A DNA stretch of 7,397 nt from Comamonas sp. lk. GTDB lineage: Bacteria > Pseudomonadota > Gammaproteobacteria > Burkholderiales > Burkholderiaceae_C. Shown piece after piece: positions 1 through 6,170 of the stretch. The translations under genes and the position numbers were made by a program. The notes beneath the pieces were generated by a model. It was not told the origin of the DNA and did no database searches. It worked only from the letters and a program-made list of their open reading frames with translations. Position 1 is the stretch's first letter, and every line of letters starts with the position of its first letter. The stretch lies in the NCBI GenBank assembly GCA_945875225.1, contig CAMCJY010000089.1:1-7397 (forward strand), given 5' to 3'.

Positions 1-563
1 CAGCACAGGCGATTGCCGGTTTGCGCGCCAAAGGCCTGCAGGTGGTGATGATTTCCGGGGACAACTGGGGCGCGGCGCGTGCCGTGGCGGCGCGCTTAGG
101 GCTAGATGCCGGCGCTGGCAGCGCAGAGGTGCTGGCCGGTGTCTTGCCGGGGGACAAAGCCCAACGCGTGCGGGACTTGAAAATCGCAGGCCATGGCGCC
201 AAGCTGCATACCGTGGCGATGGTGGGCGATGGCGTCAATGACGCGCCAGCCCTGGCCGCTGCGGATGTGGGCATGGCCATGTCCAATCCGGACGGCGGCG
301 GCACCGATGTGGCCATGCAGGCCGCGGGCATCACCTTGATGCGCGGCGACCCGCGCCTGGTACTGGCCGCCTTGGACATCTCCCGCCTGACGGTGGCCAA
401 GATACGGCAAAACCTGTTTTGGGCTTTTTTCTATAACGTAGCCGGTATTCCGCTGGCCGCCTTGGGCTATTTGCATCCTGTGCTGGCCGGTGGCGCGATG
501 GCGCTCAGCTCGGTCAGCGTGATGGCCAACGCCTTGTTACTCAAGCGCTGGAAAGGGCCTTGA
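1..563 (+). CDS. copA: Cu+-translocating P-type ATPase (P1B-1), C-terminal part, 5' truncated
   Basis: This is the last ~186 residues of a membrane ATPase that uses ATP to export Cu+ from the cytoplasm. The reading frame is open from the first bases (codons from base 3 give A-Q-A-I-A-G), so the gene begins outside the window and the TTG at 21 is an internal Leu. Visible parts are the end of the P-domain, with SGDN at bases 54-65 and the hinge motif GDGVNDAPALA starting at 225, then two membrane helices. The helices carry the P1B-1 signatures: a Tyr-Asn pair in the first (FWAFFYN) and MALSS...N in the second, as in copper pumps rather than Zn/Cd pumps. The phosphorylated DKTG and the CPC helix lie upstream and cannot be checked. 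One oddity is about four extra residues (SNPDGG) between GMAM and GTDVAM, where the family usually has a short Gly-Thr loop. The stop TGA at 561-563 is 22 bp from the end of the convergent reductase gene. Family assignment is secure; Cu+ specificity is likely. Confidence 0.93.
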   Translation, partial: AQAIAGLRAKGLQVVMISGDNWGAARAVAARLGLDAGAGSAEVLAGVLPGDKAQRVRDLKIAGHGAKLHTVAMVGDGVNDAPALAAADVGMAMSNPDGGGTDVAMQAAGITLMRGDPRLVLAALDISRLTVAKIRQNLFWAFFYNVAGIPLAALGYLHPVLAGGAMALSSVSVMANALLLKRWKGP

Positions 564-585
564 TGCTTGCCGCCAAGGCGCTGGT
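564..585. other. Short convergent gap between copA end and reductase end
   Basis: The two genes converge with only 22 bp between their stop codons. It contains the small inverted repeat CGCCAAGGCG (571-580), whose loop would be too short for a good hairpin, and no T-run on either strand. I see no convincing intrinsic terminator here, so transcripts from both sides probably overlap or end by another mechanism. Confidence 0.4.
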
Positions 586-1707
586 TTAAGCCTTCAGCAC
601 CGGATAGTCGGTATAGCCTTTGTCGCCGCCGCCGTAAAAAGTCATGCGGTCCGGGCTGTTGAGTTCCGCGCCCTGGCGCATGCGTTCGGTCAGGTCCGGG
701 TTGGCGATAAACAGACGTCCGAAAGACACCAGATCCGCGCCTTCGGCTAAGGCTTTTTCGGCCAGCGCCTGGTCGTAGCCATTGTTCACCATCCAGGCGC
801 CATGTCCGCCGGCGTCGCGGTAGGCCTGGCGCAAAGCAGCGTAGTCAAAAGGCCCGTCGCCCTGGTGGTAATCGCGCTCGGCAATCGTCGAGCCTTCAAT
901 CACATGCAAATACGCCAGGCCCATGGGCCCGAGTGCTTGCACCACATGCGTGAACAATGCCTTGGGCTGTGGATCAAAGGCATCGTTGGCCGGCGTGACC
1001 GGCGCGAGGCGTATGGCGCAACGCGCGCCACCGACCTCTGTGCATAAAGCCTGCATCACCTCGATCAACAAGCGTGCACGGTGGGGCACAGCGCCGCCAT
1101 AGGCATCGTCGCGGTGGTTGCTGCCCGAACGCAAAAACTGGTCGATCAAATAGCCATTGGCGGCGTGCAACTCCACGCCGTCAAACCCCGCTTCTATGGC
1201 ATTGCGCGCGGCGCGCCGGTAGTCGTCCACGATGCCGGGTATTTCTTCGATGGCCAAAGCGCGCGGTGTCGAGGTGGCAACAAACTTGGGCGCGCCATCT
1301 TTGATCAGCACCGTCTTGGTGTTGGCGGTAATGGCCGAGGGTGCAACCGGCGCTTGGCCGTCGGCTTGCAAATCTACATGGGACACCCGTCCCACGTGCC
1401 AAAGCTGCATAAAGATGCTTCCGCCCGCGGCATGCACTGCCGCGGTGACGGGCTTCCAGGCCGCTACCTGCTCTTCGCTCCAGATGCCGGGCACGTCGGC
1501 ATAGCCTTGGGCTTGATGGCTGATGGCGGTGGCTTCGCTGATGATGAGCGCGGCGCCATGGTGCGGGTCAGCGCGCTGGGCGTAGTAGCGCGCCATGCCC
1601 GCATGCGCCAGCGCGCCGGGCGCACGGTTGCGTGTCAAAGGCGCCATCACCAGGCGGTGTGGCAAAGTCATTGCGCCTACGCGCAGGGGTTCAAATAAAT
1701 CGGCCAT
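586..1707 (-). CDS. NemA-like alkene reductase (Old Yellow Enzyme family, FMN-dependent)
   Basis: This is a cytoplasmic FMN-containing TIM-barrel enzyme of 373 residues, close to the usual ~365 of E. coli NemA. Relatives use NAD(P)H to reduce activated C=C bonds (enones, maleimides) and sometimes nitro compounds or nitrate esters; the natural substrate is unknown. Visible in order: N-terminal MAPLTRNRA (21-29) around the flavin Thr25; QLWHVGR (101-107); the substrate anion-binding pair His181/Asn184 and the proton-donor Tyr186 in HAANGY; SNHRDDAYGG (196-205); flavin-contact Arg233 in IRLAP; GRLFIANPDL (330-339), the FMN-phosphate loop; and the NemA-type tail YGGGDKGYTDYP. The His-Asn pair is as in yeast OYE1, whereas E. 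coli NemA has His-His. The ATG at 1707 is chosen because the first residues (ADLFEPLRVG) match the family start, although no good Shine-Dalgarno precedes it. It diverges from the MFS transporter gene, but no regulator is adjacent. Confidence 0.94.
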   Translation of the reverse strand: MADLFEPLRVGAMTLPHRLVMAPLTRNRAPGALAHAGMARYYAQRADPHHGAALIISEATAISHQAQGYADVPGIWSEEQVAAWKPVTAAVHAAGGSIFMQLWHVGRVSHVDLQADGQAPVAPSAITANTKTVLIKDGAPKFVATSTPRALAIEEIPGIVDDYRRAARNAIEAGFDGVELHAANGYLIDQFLRSGSNHRDDAYGGAVPHRARLLIEVMQALCTEVGGARCAIRLAPVTPANDAFDPQPKALFTHVVQALGPMGLAYLHVIEGSTIAERDYHQGDGPFDYAALRQAYRDAGGHGAWMVNNGYDQALAEKALAEGADLVSFGRLFIANPDLTERMRQGAELNSPDRMTFYGGGDKGYTDYPVLKA

Positions 1708-1819
1708 AGTGACAGTTTTCTGGTGGGAGGTGTGGTCCGCTCGCCGGTGAATCGCTTGTACAGAGTGGGTGTCAAGCAGGCCTCACAATCGGGCGTGTGG
1801 TGAATTTTCTGGAGTGTAT
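1708..1819. promoter_or_regulatory. Divergent intergenic region between reductase and MFS transporter
   Basis: This 112-bp region must carry or lie near start signals for both divergent genes. I could not find a convincing -35/-10 pair in either direction. The octamer TTTTCTGG occurs twice in direct orientation (1716-1723 and 1805-1812), near each gene start, which could be chance. No clear dyad operator is visible. If the transporter starts at the earlier GTG (1769), the region shrinks to 61 bp. Confidence 0.35.
1811..1814 (+). promoter_or_regulatory. Shine-Dalgarno deciding the MFS transporter start
   Basis: GGAG lies 5 nt upstream of the GTG at 1820. The alternative GTG starts in the same frame (1769 and 1814) lack a comparable well-spaced purine motif. 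This favours translation from 1820 and a 400-residue product. Confidence 0.55.
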
Positions 1820-3022
1820 GTGCAAGCTTCCCCAGGGCGCTTAGTCGCCCTCGCGTTAGCCTTGTCGGTAGGGGCTGCGCTTTCTTTGGGTATCACCCGT
1901 TTTGCTTATGGTCTGCTGCTGCCGGCCATGCGCGAGGATCTGGCTTGGAGCTATACCTTGGCAGGCGCTATGAATACGGCTAATGCGGCTGGGTATTTGA
2001 TTGGCGCCTTGCTCACGCCCTGGGCTTTGCGTCGTTGGGACCCGGTGCTGCTCTTGTCACGCGGTGCTTTGGCGGCGACGATGTTCATGGCTTTGAGTGG
2101 TTTCTTTACCGATGCCTCGGTCTTGTTTCTGCAGCGCCTGCTGGCCGGTATTGCCAGTGCCTCGGTGTTTGTGATGGGCGGCTTGCTGGCGGCGCGCCTG
2201 GGCGCCCAAGACCCGCAGCGTGCTGGTTGGCTGCTGGGCGTTTATTACGGGGGCACTGGGCTGGGTATCAGTGTTTCGGCGGTCTTGGTGCCTTGGGCTT
2301 TGGCTTTTTTTGGGGAGCAGCCCCATGGCTGGCGCTATGCCTGGTGGCTAATGGCTTTGGTTTGTTTGCTGGGCAGCCTGGTATTACGCTGGCCGGCTAG
2401 GCAGCTAGACCAAGGTGGTCCCGCGGGGCAGCAGGCCGCGCGCACGCGTGTGGCTTTGCGCCCTTTGGCCTTTGGCCTGGCCGCTTATGGGATGTTCGGT
2501 GTGGGCTATATCGGCTACATGACATTTGTCGTGGCCTTATTGCGCGCCCAGGGCAATAGCACGGAAGCCATCTCGGTGTTTTATGCGGTGCTGGGTCTGG
2601 CGGTGATGGCGTCCTCGCGGGTGTGGGCGGGTGTGCTGGACCGCGAAAAAGGCGGGCGGGCTATGGCCTTGCTCAATGGCTTGTTGGGTGTGGCCACGTT
2701 CTTGCCCGCAGTGTCTGACAACTTCACGGTTTTGATGTTTTCGGGCATTGTGTTCGGCGGCGTGTTTTTGTCGATCGTGGCTGCGAGCACCGCGCTGGTG
2801 CGGCATAACCTGCCGCCAAACCAGTGGGCTAGTGGCATCAGCGCGTTTACGGTGGTGTTTGCGGCCGGGCAGATTGCGGGGCCGGCCATGGTGGGTTGGA
2901 TTGCCGATGGCGAAGGCGGCCTGGAGCGCGGCCTTCTGGTATCGGCGCTGGCCTTGTGGCTGGGGGCGGTTTTGGCTTGGTGGCAAAAGCCCTTGGTTTT
3001 AAACCAAGAGAGTTCTGCGTAA
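1820..3022 (+). CDS. MFS transporter, YbfB/YjiJ-like
   Basis: This is a 400-residue inner-membrane protein with about 12 hydrophobic helices in the typical 6+6 arrangement. Approximate helices are at 8-30, 46-68, 75-95, 102-124, 137-160, 172-190, then a polar cytoplasmic loop at 191-212, then 213-238, 249-270, 280-298, 303-325, 338-360 and 370-388. The segment GITRFAYGLLLPAM (24-37) at the end of helix 1 resembles the GxGRFAY...LLP signature of the YbfB/YjiJ group of the major facilitator superfamily, whose substrates are mostly unknown. I chose GTG at 1820 because GGAG precedes it by 5 nt and the protein then begins just before helix 1. An upstream GTG at 1769 would add 17 polar residues. 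It is divergent from the alkene reductase, so shared regulation is possible but unproven. Substrate cannot be inferred. The codons include many G/T-rich choices (ttg, ggt, ttt), slightly unlike mnmG. Confidence 0.88.
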   Translation: MQASPGRLVALALALSVGAALSLGITRFAYGLLLPAMREDLAWSYTLAGAMNTANAAGYLIGALLTPWALRRWDPVLLLSRGALAATMFMALSGFFTDASVLFLQRLLAGIASASVFVMGGLLAARLGAQDPQRAGWLLGVYYGGTGLGISVSAVLVPWALAFFGEQPHGWRYAWWLMALVCLLGSLVLRWPARQLDQGGPAGQQAARTRVALRPLAFGLAAYGMFGVGYIGYMTFVVALLRAQGNSTEAISVFYAVLGLAVMASSRVWAGVLDREKGGRAMALLNGLLGVATFLPAVSDNFTVLMFSGIVFGGVFLSIVAASTALVRHNLPPNQWASGISAFTVVFAAGQIAGPAMVGWIADGEGGLERGLLVSALALWLGAVLAWWQKPLVLNQESSA

Positions 3023-3030
3023 GTACTTAC
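3019..3030. repeat. 12-bp perfect palindrome over the MFS stop codon
   Basis: GTAAGTACTTAC is exactly self-complementary and includes the TAA stop at 3020-3022. It runs into a triple TACT repeat (3024-3035). It is too short and AT-rich to be a strong terminator, and no function is claimed. Confidence 0.35.
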
Positions 3031-3187
3031 TTACTGGGCTTTGGCTCGCTGCCTGCCGCGCCATGTCCCAAGCTATTTACTACGACTGCATCGTTTCCCA
3101 TTGCATCCCAACAGACTCGAATGGCAACTTTTCGCACCAACACCCTGATCCCAAGCTAAAAAGACCAAATTGGCTGTCCAAGCTCCG

Positions 3188-3209
3188 CTTCACCCCCGCG
3201 GGGGTGAAG
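3188..3209. terminator. Perfect 22-bp GC-rich palindrome, possible bidirectional transcript end
   Basis: Each arm is CTTCACCCCCG and its exact reverse complement, with no spacer; as RNA it would fold to about 9 bp with a CGCG loop. It sits in a convergent intergenic region, where a two-way terminator would be useful to both neighbours. Neither strand has the T-run of a standard intrinsic terminator, so it might instead stabilise 3' ends, be a protein-binding site, or be one copy of a dispersed palindromic repeat. Confidence 0.4.
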
Positions 3210-3230
3210 GGGCGGGGGGGAAGCGGGGGG
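3200..3230 (+). other. Candidate G-quadruplex tract
   Basis: Four uninterrupted G-runs of 5, 4, 7 and 6 bases occur at 3200-3204, 3209-3212, 3214-3220 and 3225-3230, separated by TGAA, C and AAGC. This satisfies the usual four-run, short-loop rule for G-quadruplex formation on the + strand; a further GGGG follows at 3241-3244. The first run is shared with the palindrome, so the two folds would compete. Confidence 0.55.
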
Positions 3231-3251
3231 CAAACAAGCAGGGGCCAAGCA

Positions 3252-4007
3252 TCAGGTTCGAAAGCTGCTGTCCATACGGTCGAGTTTGCGCAGCATGGCC
3301 GGCCAGGCGAAGGCGCCGCCGATGCCATTGCTTTGGGTGCGCATGGCGTGCCCAACGCCGTCGATGATGCGCGGGTCTACCTGCGTGAGTTCGCCGCCGG
3401 CTTGCGCACTGATCTGGATTTGGCAAGTGGATTCAAAGTTGTACATCAGCAAGAAAGCCTCCGGGATGGAGGTGCCCACGGTGAGCAGGCCGTGGTTGCG
3501 CAGCATGAGGTGGTTGGCACGGCCCAGATCGGCTTGCAAGCGCGGTTTTTCCTCGTCGCGCAGTGCTACACCCTCATAGCTGTGGTAGCCCAGTGAGGCC
3601 AGCACAAAGGTCGATTGCTGGCTGATGGGTAGCACGCCGCAGGCCTGGGCGCTGACCGCCACGCCAGCGCGCGTGTGGGTGTGCAGCACGCAAGCAGCAT
3701 CGTCACGCGCTGCATGCACCGCGCTATGGATCACAAAGCCGGCGGGGTTGACGGGGAAGGGCGAGTCCATCAGTTTGTTGCACTGCTGGTCCACTTTGAT
3801 CAGGCTGCTGGCGGTAATTTCTTCGAACAGCAAGCCGTAGGGGTTGATTAAAAAATGGTGCTCGTCTCCGGGCAGGCGTGCGCTGATGTGGGTGAAGATC
3901 AGGTCGCTCCAGCCATAGGCGGCGGCTAAGCGGTAGCAGGCGGCCAGGTCAACGCGCAGCTGCCATTCTTGCTCGTTGACCTGGTCTTTGACCGAGGGGA
4001 TATGCAT
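3252..4007 (-). CDS. Class II aldolase/adducin family protein
   Basis: This is a 251-residue cytoplasmic protein of the fold shared by L-fuculose-phosphate aldolase (FucA), ribulose-phosphate epimerase and adducin. The metal site is intact: His109 and His111 in LHTHT and His172 in RNHG, with the same 61-residue spacing as His94-His155 of E. coli FucA. Other family blocks are GWSDLIFTHISAR (32-44) and LINPYGLLFEEIT (53-65). FucA's catalytic Glu73 aligns by spacing with Gly90 in NPAGFVIH, so ordinary sugar-phosphate aldol cleavage is doubtful, and the activity is unknown. I chose ATG at 4007 because AGGAG precedes it by 7 nt and the class II fold begins right after it. The frame stays open upstream to 4187, but that extension overlaps mnmG and looks non-homologous. 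The gene stands alone on its strand, divergent from mnmG and convergent with the MFS gene; there is no operon partner to hint at a pathway. Confidence 0.93.
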   Translation of the reverse strand: MHIPSVKDQVNEQEWQLRVDLAACYRLAAAYGWSDLIFTHISARLPGDEHHFLINPYGLLFEEITASSLIKVDQQCNKLMDSPFPVNPAGFVIHSAVHAARDDAACVLHTHTRAGVAVSAQACGVLPISQQSTFVLASLGYHSYEGVALRDEEKPRLQADLGRANHLMLRNHGLLTVGTSIPEAFLLMYNFESTCQIQISAQAGGELTQVDPRIIDGVGHAMRTQSNGIGGAFAWPAMLRKLDRMDSSFRT

Positions 4008-4014
4008 GCGAAAA

Positions 4015-4019
4015 CTCCT
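4015..4019 (-). promoter_or_regulatory. Shine-Dalgarno deciding the aldolase-family start
   Basis: On the minus strand AGGAG is followed after 7 nt by the ATG at 4007. It supports this internal start over the longer open frame that would begin inside mnmG. Confidence 0.7.
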
Positions 4020-4080
4020 ATAGGTGCGCTTCACTCTAACCCATCGGCCTGGCCTCCACACACAGGGAAATGACCGCGAC

Positions 4081-4109
4081 ATCACGTGCGCGACAGCGCC
4101 GCCTAAAAT
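4081..4109 (+). promoter_or_regulatory. Putative mnmG promoter
   Basis: TAAAAT at 4104-4109 matches the -10 consensus at 5 of 6 positions and sits about 30 bp before the mnmG ATG. At 17 bp upstream the -35 position holds ATCACG (4081-4086), only 3 of 6. The weak -35 overlaps a CACGTG palindrome (4083-4088). The prediction is by eye and needs a mapped transcript start. Confidence 0.35.
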
Positions 4110-4134
4110 GCAGTCCCCCCTTGATCTGGACTGC
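4110..4134 (+). promoter_or_regulatory. Inverted repeat just upstream of the mnmG start
   Basis: GCAGTCC (4110-4116) and GGACTGC (4128-4134) are exact reverse complements separated by 11 nt, ending 5 nt before the mnmG ATG. If transcribed, the 7-bp stem would bury the only SD-like triplet (GGA, 4128-4130). If not fully transcribed, it could be a DNA operator overlapping the start site. Confidence 0.4.
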
Positions 4135-4139
4135 GCGCC

Positions 4140-6170
4140 ATGCTGTATCCCCAACACTTTGATGTGATCGTTGTCGGCGGTGGCCATGCCGGCACCGAAG
4201 CGGCGCTGGCGGCAGCGCGTTTGGGCTGCAGCACACTGTTGCTAACGCACAACATAGAGACCCTGGGGCAGATGAGTTGCAACCCGTCCATTGGTGGCAT
4301 CGGCAAAGGGCATCTGGTCAAAGAGGTCGACGCTTTGGGCGGTGCGATGGCCTTGGCTACGGACGAGAGTGGTATCCAGTTTCGCATTCTTAATTCCAGC
4401 AAAGGCCCTGCGGTACGCGCCACCCGCGCCCAGGCCGACCGGGTGCTGTACAAAGCGGCGATACGCAGCATGCTGGAGAACCAGCCCAATTTGTCATTGT
4501 TCCAGCAAGCAGTGGACGACCTCCTGGTAGAAGGCGACCGCGTAGTGGGGGCGGTTACGCAAATAGGAATTGTTTTTAAAGCAACTACGGTAATCCTGAC
4601 GGCGGGTACATTTTTGGACGGCAAAATCCACGTCGGCATGAACAACTACGGCGCGGGCCGCGCTGGGGATCCGCCGGCTGCCCGCTTAAGCGCCCGCCTC
4701 AAAGAGCTGAAATTGGCACAAGGCCGCCTCAAGACTGGCACGCCGCCGCGCCTGGATGGGCGCACGATTGATTTTTCCCGCTGCCTGGAGCAGCCGGGCG
4801 ATGGCATGCCTGGCGGCATGGGCGCGCAACTGCCGGTGTTTAGCTTCATGGGCAGGGCAGAGCAGCACCCGCGGCAAGTGCCGTGCTGGATTACGCATAC
4901 CAATGCGCGCACCCACGAGATCATCCGCAGCGGTTTTGACCGCAGTCCGATGTTCACCGGCACGATTGAGGGTGTGGGCCCGCGCTATTGCCCTAGTGTG
5001 GAAGACAAGGTCAACCGCTTTGCAGACAAAGAAAGCCACCAGATATTTCTGGAGCCCGAGGGCCTGGACACCCATGAGTACTACCCCAACGGCATCTCCA
5101 CCAGCCTGCCTTTTGATATTCAGTACGACTTGGTGCGCAGCATGGCGGGGCTGGAGAAGGCGCATATTTTGCGACCTGGCTATGCCATCGAGTACGACTA
5201 CTTTGACCCGCGTGAGCTGAAAAGCAGTTTCGAGACGCGCGCAATCCGGGGTTTGTTTTTTGCCGGACAAATTAACGGTACCACGGGCTACGAAGAAGCG
5301 GCGGCCCAGGGTTTGTTCGCCGGCATCAACGCTGCATTGCAAGCCGGCGCCCGCACTGCTTATGCCGGCGAGAGCTGGTTGCCCGCGCGTGACCAGGCCT
5401 ATATCGGCGTGCTGGTGGATGACCTGATTACCAAGGGCGTGACCGAGCCCTACCGCATGTTTACCAGCCGCGCCGAGTTCCGCTTGCAGCTGCGCGAAGA
5501 CAATGCCGACGCCCGCCTGACCACGGTAGGCCGCCAACACGGGCTGGTGGACGATGCGCGCTGGGAGGCTTTTAGCCGTAAGCAAGACGCTGTTTCACGT
5601 GAAACCGAGCGCCTGCGCAGCCTGTGGGTTAGCCCCAAAAACCTGGCCGCGCCCGAGGCCGAGCGTGTTTTGGGCAAGGCGCTGGAGCATGAATACAGCC
5701 TGGCCGATCTCTTGCGCCGCCCCGAAGTGGGCTACGCGGATCTGATGGCCATGGCCGGTGGCCGTTTTGCCAACCCGGATTTGCCGGTGGTGACAGGGCA
5801 GGGCGAGGCTTCTGCTGATGTGGTGGTGGCCCCGGCGCAGGATGGGTTTGTGCAAAGCGTCGTTGAGCAGGTGGAAATTGCCATCAAGTACGCTGGCTAT
5901 ATCGACCGGCAAAAAGAAGACGTGGGCCGCGCCGCGCATTATGAAAACCTGCGCCTGCCCGAGACCTTGGACTATATGCAGGTATCGGCGCTCAGCATCG
6001 AGGCGCGCCAACGCCTGAACAAGCAGCGCCCCGAGACGCTTGGCCAGGCCTCGCGCATGTCCGGTATTACCCCGGCGACGATTTCGCTCTTGCTCATCCA
6101 CCTGAAAAAAGGCAACTTGCGCGAGTTCGCGGCCAAGCCATCGCAGATCGCCACCGAGGCCGCGCAGTGA
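4140..6170 (+). CDS. mnmG: MnmG (GidA), tRNA 5-carboxymethylaminomethyluridine(34) synthase FAD subunit
   Basis: MnmG works with the GTPase MnmE in the cytoplasm to install the (carboxymethyl)aminomethyl group on wobble U34 of certain tRNAs, using FAD, NADH, methylene-THF and glycine or ammonium. The 676-residue product is somewhat longer than E. coli's 629. It shows the FAD-binding GGGHAGTEAA (13-22), SCNPSIGGIGKGH (46-58) with conserved Cys47, LKTGTPPR (197-204), GPRYCPSVEDK (280-290) with the second conserved Cys284, the FAD motif GQINGTTGYEEAAAQG (376-391), EPYRMFTSRAEFRL (436-449), and the C-terminal helical MnmE/tRNA-binding region ending around MSGITPA (640-646). The ATG at 4140 gives the family-typical N-terminus; only a weak GGA lies upstream. 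Its stop overlaps the rsmG start, so the two are almost certainly co-transcribed and translationally coupled. A parS-like site is embedded at codons 484-489. The gene is apparently intact. Confidence 0.98.
   Translation: MLYPQHFDVIVVGGGHAGTEAALAAARLGCSTLLLTHNIETLGQMSCNPSIGGIGKGHLVKEVDALGGAMALATDESGIQFRILNSSKGPAVRATRAQADRVLYKAAIRSMLENQPNLSLFQQAVDDLLVEGDRVVGAVTQIGIVFKATTVILTAGTFLDGKIHVGMNNYGAGRAGDPPAARLSARLKELKLAQGRLKTGTPPRLDGRTIDFSRCLEQPGDGMPGGMGAQLPVFSFMGRAEQHPRQVPCWITHTNARTHEIIRSGFDRSPMFTGTIEGVGPRYCPSVEDKVNRFADKESHQIFLEPEGLDTHEYYPNGISTSLPFDIQYDLVRSMAGLEKAHILRPGYAIEYDYFDPRELKSSFETRAIRGLFFAGQINGTTGYEEAAAQGLFAGINAALQAGARTAYAGESWLPARDQAYIGVLVDDLITKGVTEPYRMFTSRAEFRLQLREDNADARLTTVGRQHGLVDDARWEAFSRKQDAVSRETERLRSLWVSPKNLAAPEAERVLGKALEHEYSLADLLRRPEVGYADLMAMAGGRFANPDLPVVTGQGEASADVVVAPAQDGFVQSVVEQVEIAIKYAGYIDRQKEDVGRAAHYENLRLPETLDYMQVSALSIEARQRLNKQRPETLGQASRMSGITPATISLLLIHLKKGNLREFAAKPSQIATEAAQ
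5591..5606. promoter_or_regulatory. parS: parS-like ParB-binding site inside mnmG
   Basis: TGTTTCACGTGAAACC matches the widely conserved bacterial parS (TGTTTCACGTGAAACA) at 15 of 16 positions, and the inner 14 bp are a perfect palindrome. ParB (Spo0J) binds such sites to load and spread as part of chromosome segregation. It is read in frame as Ala-Val-Ser-Arg-Glu-Thr; the Ser is TCA, an uncommon codon in this GC-rich gene, which fits selection on the DNA sequence itself. Location in mnmG near the origin is consistent with known parS placement. Confidence 0.88.

Larger units (their letters stand above)
3023..3251. other. Convergent intergenic region with palindrome and G-rich tract
   Basis: This 229-bp stretch lies between the ends of the MFS transporter (+) and the aldolase-family gene (-). 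Open frames crossing it are antisense or shifted shadows of the flanking genes with no recognisable protein. The first ~160 bp contain little structure beyond two copies of TCCCAAGCTA (3066-3075 and 3149-3158) and a palindromic CCAAATTGG near 3165-3173. The last ~65 bp hold the palindrome and the G-runs listed separately. Confidence 0.6.

Noticed and set aside
1081..1698. Long + strand open frame antisense to the alkene reductase
   Set aside because: The minus-strand frame carries all OYE motifs; this one is its codon-phase shadow.
1769..1819. Earlier GTG start for the MFS transporter adding 17 residues
   Set aside because: It lacks a good Shine-Dalgarno and adds a polar, Cys/Arg/His-containing tail; it cannot be excluded, but 1820 is better supported.
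3063..3596. Long + strand open frame across the intergenic region and antisense to the aldolase gene
   Set aside because: Low-complexity composition with no recognisable motif, and it lies opposite a well-supported gene; GC-rich DNA yields such shadow frames often.
4008..4187. 60-residue N-terminal extension of the aldolase-family protein
   Set aside because: It overlaps the mnmG start on the other strand, resembles no family sequence, and the internal ATG at 4007 has a well-placed AGGAG.
4686..5585. 299-residue minus-strand open frame opposite mnmG
   Set aside because: It is a shadow of a highly conserved gene, with no domain resemblance of its own.
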